Source: Ignavibacteriales bacterium UBA1304
Lineage (GTDB): Bacteria > Bacteroidota > Ignavibacteria > Ignavibacteriales > Ignavibacteriaceae
Length of the DNA: 64,000 bases
Assembly: GCA_002307295.1 (NCBI GenBank)
Contig: DBTY01000055.1
Coordinates: 1 to 64,000 of the forward strand
Reading direction: 5' to 3'
The position numbers and the translations under genes were made by a program. Below are positions 61,752 to 64,000 of the stretch, in pieces (position 1 is the stretch's first letter; every line of letters starts with the position of its first letter). The notes under the pieces were generated by a model. That model worked only from the letters and a program-made list of their open reading frames with translations, was not told where the DNA came from and searched no databases.

Positions 61752-62935
61752 CAGAATATAATTTACCCGATAATAACGGAAGATACGGAAAATTTGGCGG
61801 CAAATATGTTCCAGAGACTTTAATTACGCCGCTTGAAGAATTAGAAAAAGTATACTTGGAAGCTAAAAGCGACCCTGAATTTATTAAAGAGCTTAACGCT
61901 TTAAACAAGGAATATACAGGACGCCCTACGCCGTTAACTTTTGCAGAGCGTTTAACAAAACATTACGGCAAAGGAAAAATTTATCTTAAACGCGAAGACC
62001 TTTGCCATACTGGCGCACATAAAATAAACAACGCCCTTGGGCAAATTTTACTTGCTAAACGTTTAGGCAAAAAAAGAATAATTGCCGAAACCGGAGCAGG
62101 TCAGCATGGCGTAGCGACTGCTACAGTATGCGCTAAATTTGGCCTTGAGTGCCATGTGTATATGGGCGAAGTAGATATTGAACGGCAAAAGCCAAACGTG
62201 TTTAGAATGCGGCTGCTTGGCGCGGAAGTTATTCCGGTTTCTTCCGGAAGCAAAACGCTTAAGGACGCCACTAATGAAGCCATAAGGGACTGGGTGGCTA
62301 ACGTTGGAAATACTCATTACATAATCGGTTCTGTTATGGGACCTCATCCATATCCTATGCTCGTAAGAGATTTTCAGTCAATAATAGGGATTGAAACAAA
62401 AGCCCAAATATTAGAAGCCGAAGGACGGCTGCCTGATTACGCCATCGCCTGCGTAGGCGGCGGCAGCAACGCTATGGGCATGTTCTATCCTTTTTTGAAC
62501 GACAGCGTAAAAAAGATTGGGGTTGAAGCCGCCGGGCTTGGACTTGATACCGACAAAAACTGCGCTACTCTTACTCTCGGTCAGGAAGGCATTTTTCAGG
62601 GAATGAAAACTTATTTGTTGCAGGATGAATTTGGTCAAGTGTTGGAAGTCTATTCAATTTCCGCAGGATTGGATTATCCGGGCGTCGGCCCTGAACATAG
62701 CTACCTTAAGGATTCTCAGCAGGTAAAATATGTTTCAATAGACGACAAGCAGGCTTTAGCGGCTACGGCTCTTTTATCCAAACTTGAAGGAATTATTCCG
62801 GCTTTGGAATCAGCCCACGCTATAGCTTATTTGGAAAGCTTAGCTCCAACTACGACCAAAGACGATATAATCATCGTTAACGTAAGCGGACGCGGAGATA
62901 AAGACCTGCAAACAATTATGAATAACCTGGGATAA
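61748..62935 (+). CDS. trpB: Tryptophan synthase beta chain
   Basis: About 395 residues from the ATG at 61748, which overlaps the DAHP synthase stop as ATGA; an ATG at 61739 is also in frame. Motifs: [31 protein letters not shown] with the PLP Lys, [41 protein letters not shown] and [12 protein letters not shown] TrpB1-type (trpA-coupled) enzyme, making tryptophan from indole and serine. Confidence 0.98.
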   Translation: MTEYNLPDNNGRYGKFGGKYVPETLITPLEELEKVYLEAKSDPEFIKELNALNKEYTGRPTPLTFAERLTKHYGKGKIYLKREDLCHTGAHKINNALGQILLAKRLGKKRIIAETGAGQHGVATATVCAKFGLECHVYMGEVDIERQKPNVFRMRLLGAEVIPVSSGSKTLKDATNEAIRDWVANVGNTHYIIGSVMGPHPYPMLVRDFQSIIGIETKAQILEAEGRLPDYAIACVGGGSNAMGMFYPFLNDSVKKIGVEAAGLGLDTDKNCATLTLGQEGIFQGMKTYLLQDEFGQVLEVYSISAGLDYPGVGPEHSYLKDSQQVKYVSIDDKQALAATALLSKLEGIIPALESAHAIAYLESLAPTTTKDDIIIVNVSGRGDKDLQTIMNNLG

Positions 62936-62942
62936 ATATATT

Positions 62943-63734
62943 ATGGCAAACATTTCAAATTATATTGATAAAATAAATTCAAAAGGAGAAAAAGCCTTAT
63001 CGGTATTTTTAACTTCCGGTTTCCCTCAAAAAGAGAACTTCGTAGATCTGGCGTGTTCTGTTTTTGACGCCGGAGCTGATATACTCGAAATAGGCTTCCC
63101 TTTTAGCGATCCGCTTGCTGACGGACCTGTAATTCAGAATTCCTCGCATTTAGCTATTCAAAATGGAATCAACTTAAAAACCACGCTTGAATATGCGGAG
63201 AAAATAAAAGCGAAAAATGACAAGCCTATTATACTTATGGGTTACGCAAATCCCATTCTTAAATATGGAATTAAGAAATTTGCGCAAGACGCAATTAGCG
63301 CCGGCGTCGACGGAATTATTATCCCCGATATTCCAATAAACGAGTATGAAGAGTTTTACGATAGTTCTTTTGATCCGCTTGATATAATTCTTTTAATTAC
63401 TCCAACTACAAACGGCAAAAGGATTACCGAAATAGACAATATAAGCCGCGGCTTTGTTTATTGCGTTAGCGTTAGCGGCACAACCGGAGTTCGTAATTTT
63501 GCGCAAAACGCTAACAACGACTTTCTTGCAAACGCATATTCTTTAATCAAGAAAAATAAGACAATGATAGGCTTTGGCATTTCCACACCCGAAGACGTAA
63601 AAAAGTTTTCCCCTTATTGCGACGGCGTAATTGTAGGAAGCGCGGTAATAAAAACTTTATTTGAAGAACAAAAAAATTACGCAAACACGCTTAAGCTAAT
63701 TTCATCCCTTAAACAGGCCTGCAAAAGCGCGTAA
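62943..63734 (+). CDS. trpA: Tryptophan synthase alpha chain
   Basis: 263 residues. FLTSGFPQKENFVDL, LEIGFPFSDPLADGPVIQNSS with the catalytic Glu and Asp, LMGYANPILKYGI, GVDGIIIPDIPINE, VSGTTGVR, GFGISTPEDV and DGVIVGSAVIK. Splits indole-3-glycerol phosphate to indole and G3P for TrpB. Last gene of the operon. Confidence 0.98.
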   Translation: MANISNYIDKINSKGEKALSVFLTSGFPQKENFVDLACSVFDAGADILEIGFPFSDPLADGPVIQNSSHLAIQNGINLKTTLEYAEKIKAKNDKPIILMGYANPILKYGIKKFAQDAISAGVDGIIIPDIPINEYEEFYDSSFDPLDIILLITPTTNGKRITEIDNISRGFVYCVSVSGTTGVRNFAQNANNDFLANAYSLIKKNKTMIGFGISTPEDVKKFSPYCDGVIVGSAVIKTLFEEQKNYANTLKLISSLKQACKSA

Positions 63735-63754
63735 CGCTTTTCATACATTCACTT

Positions 63755-63786
63755 TTATAGCGGGGTTATTTTCTGCCCCGCTATAA
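63755..63786. terminator. Hairpin at the end of the trp operon
   Basis: TTATAGCGGGG (63755-63765) and CCCCGCTATAA (63776-63786), an 11-bp perfect stem. No T run follows, so it may act with a factor or protect the 3' end. Confidence 0.6.
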
Positions 63787-63817
63787 AATAACAATCACTG
63801 ATCCAGAACCGCCGCTT

Positions 63818-63958
63818 CTAATATTTTTTGCCTTCATAATTAGTTTTCAGCTTATAATTCGGCAAATTTTTGCCTAAAAACAAATCGTTAAAATCATCCT
63901 GAAAAAATTGATTATCTTTAGCAAAACACTTAACTTTCTTATTATATTTTAAAAGATT
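63818..63958 (-). pseudogene. Possible C-terminal gene fragment
   Basis: A minus-strand frame of 46 codons bounded by stops, with no start codon. Its reading (FAKDNQFFQDDFNDLFLGKN, then LPNYKLKTNYEGKKY) has protein-like composition. It may be the relic of a gene end or chance. I do not recognise a family. Confidence 0.25.
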
Positions 63959-63977
63959 TTACGATGGAGCTAAGCCG

Positions 63978-64000
63978 ATGAAAGTTAAACCATTCACAAA
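63978..64000 (+). CDS. Partial gene start at the window edge
   Basis: ATG AAA GTT AAA CCA TTC ACA, preceded by GGAG 8 nt upstream, runs off the window. Only seven codons are visible, so no product can be named. No stop is present in the visible part. Confidence 0.4.

Noticed and set aside
62063..62347. Minus-strand frames inside trpB
   Set aside because: Shadows of a highly conserved gene; no independent support.
1..64000. CRISPR arrays, tRNA or rRNA genes, riboswitches
   Set aside because: No regularly spaced repeats, cloverleaf-like segments or known aptamer cores were recognised on either strand by reading; a covariance-model search would be decisive.

Overview
The window looks like chromosome of a free-living member of the Ignavibacteria/Chlorobi side of the Bacteroidota-type lineages. 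The basis is low GC, four secreted proteins ending in the type IX secretion (T9SS) sorting domain with its NYPNPFNP...GVYxYRL...KKM signature, a Bacteroidota-like promoter (TTGACA, then TAGGTTTG) before the trp operon, a GatB-dependent tRNA route, EF-G2, a GH9 cellulase and MASE1/PAS kinases. The phylum call is inference; there is no rRNA or tRNA in the window.

Layout. 1-4 kb: an ECF sigma/anti-sigma/Spy-like envelope-stress module. Four copies of one promoter motif (GGAAT, 17-18 nt, GTCtAA) sit before the sigma gene and three flanking genes. 4-9 kb: a translationally coupled signalling operon (MASE1-PAS kinase, single-domain receiver, REC-kinase-REC hybrid). 9-12 kb: a type II restriction-modification operon (C5 methylase, PLD-type NgoFVII-like nuclease, Vsr). 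12-31 kb: T9SS-exported beta-propeller and GH9 proteins, a DUF5916 outer-membrane protein, permeases, a DUF169 gene next to a DsrC-like/NifS fusion, a YitT protein, a mosaic of palindromic repeats, a duplicated HE-motif protein, an orphan terminase-like HTH protein and tadA. 30-40 kb: gatB, lepB, a DUF6161-like membrane protein bracketed by a 42-bp repeat, ada, and glycerate kinase-pdxB-gnd. 40-48 kb: two adjacent T9SS proteins, two surface lipoproteins (one frameshifted at a TA run) and a MATE pump. 49-56 kb: housekeeping genes (SpoIID, Maf, flippase-like, YtxH, DUF948, EF-G2, HIT). 56-64 kb: the complete operon trpE-G-D-C-F-aro(DAHP synthase)-B-A.

The trp operon starts with a 28-codon leader peptide, absent from ordinary ORF calls, that carries the run Phe-Tyr-Phe-Trp-Trp-Phe. 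An attenuator hairpin follows, and a 10-nt segment at the leader's stop codon can pair perfectly with the terminator's 3' arm. DAHP synthase, the first step common to all three aromatic amino acids, lies inside the operon, so a leader able to sense Phe, Tyr and Trp fits.

The most novel signals are the four-promoter ECF regulon, the multi-aromatic trp leader, the DsrC-NifS fusion beside DUF169, the structure-conserved 30-nt palindromes, the repeat-bracketed DUF6161-like gene and the TA-run frameshift in a lipoprotein.
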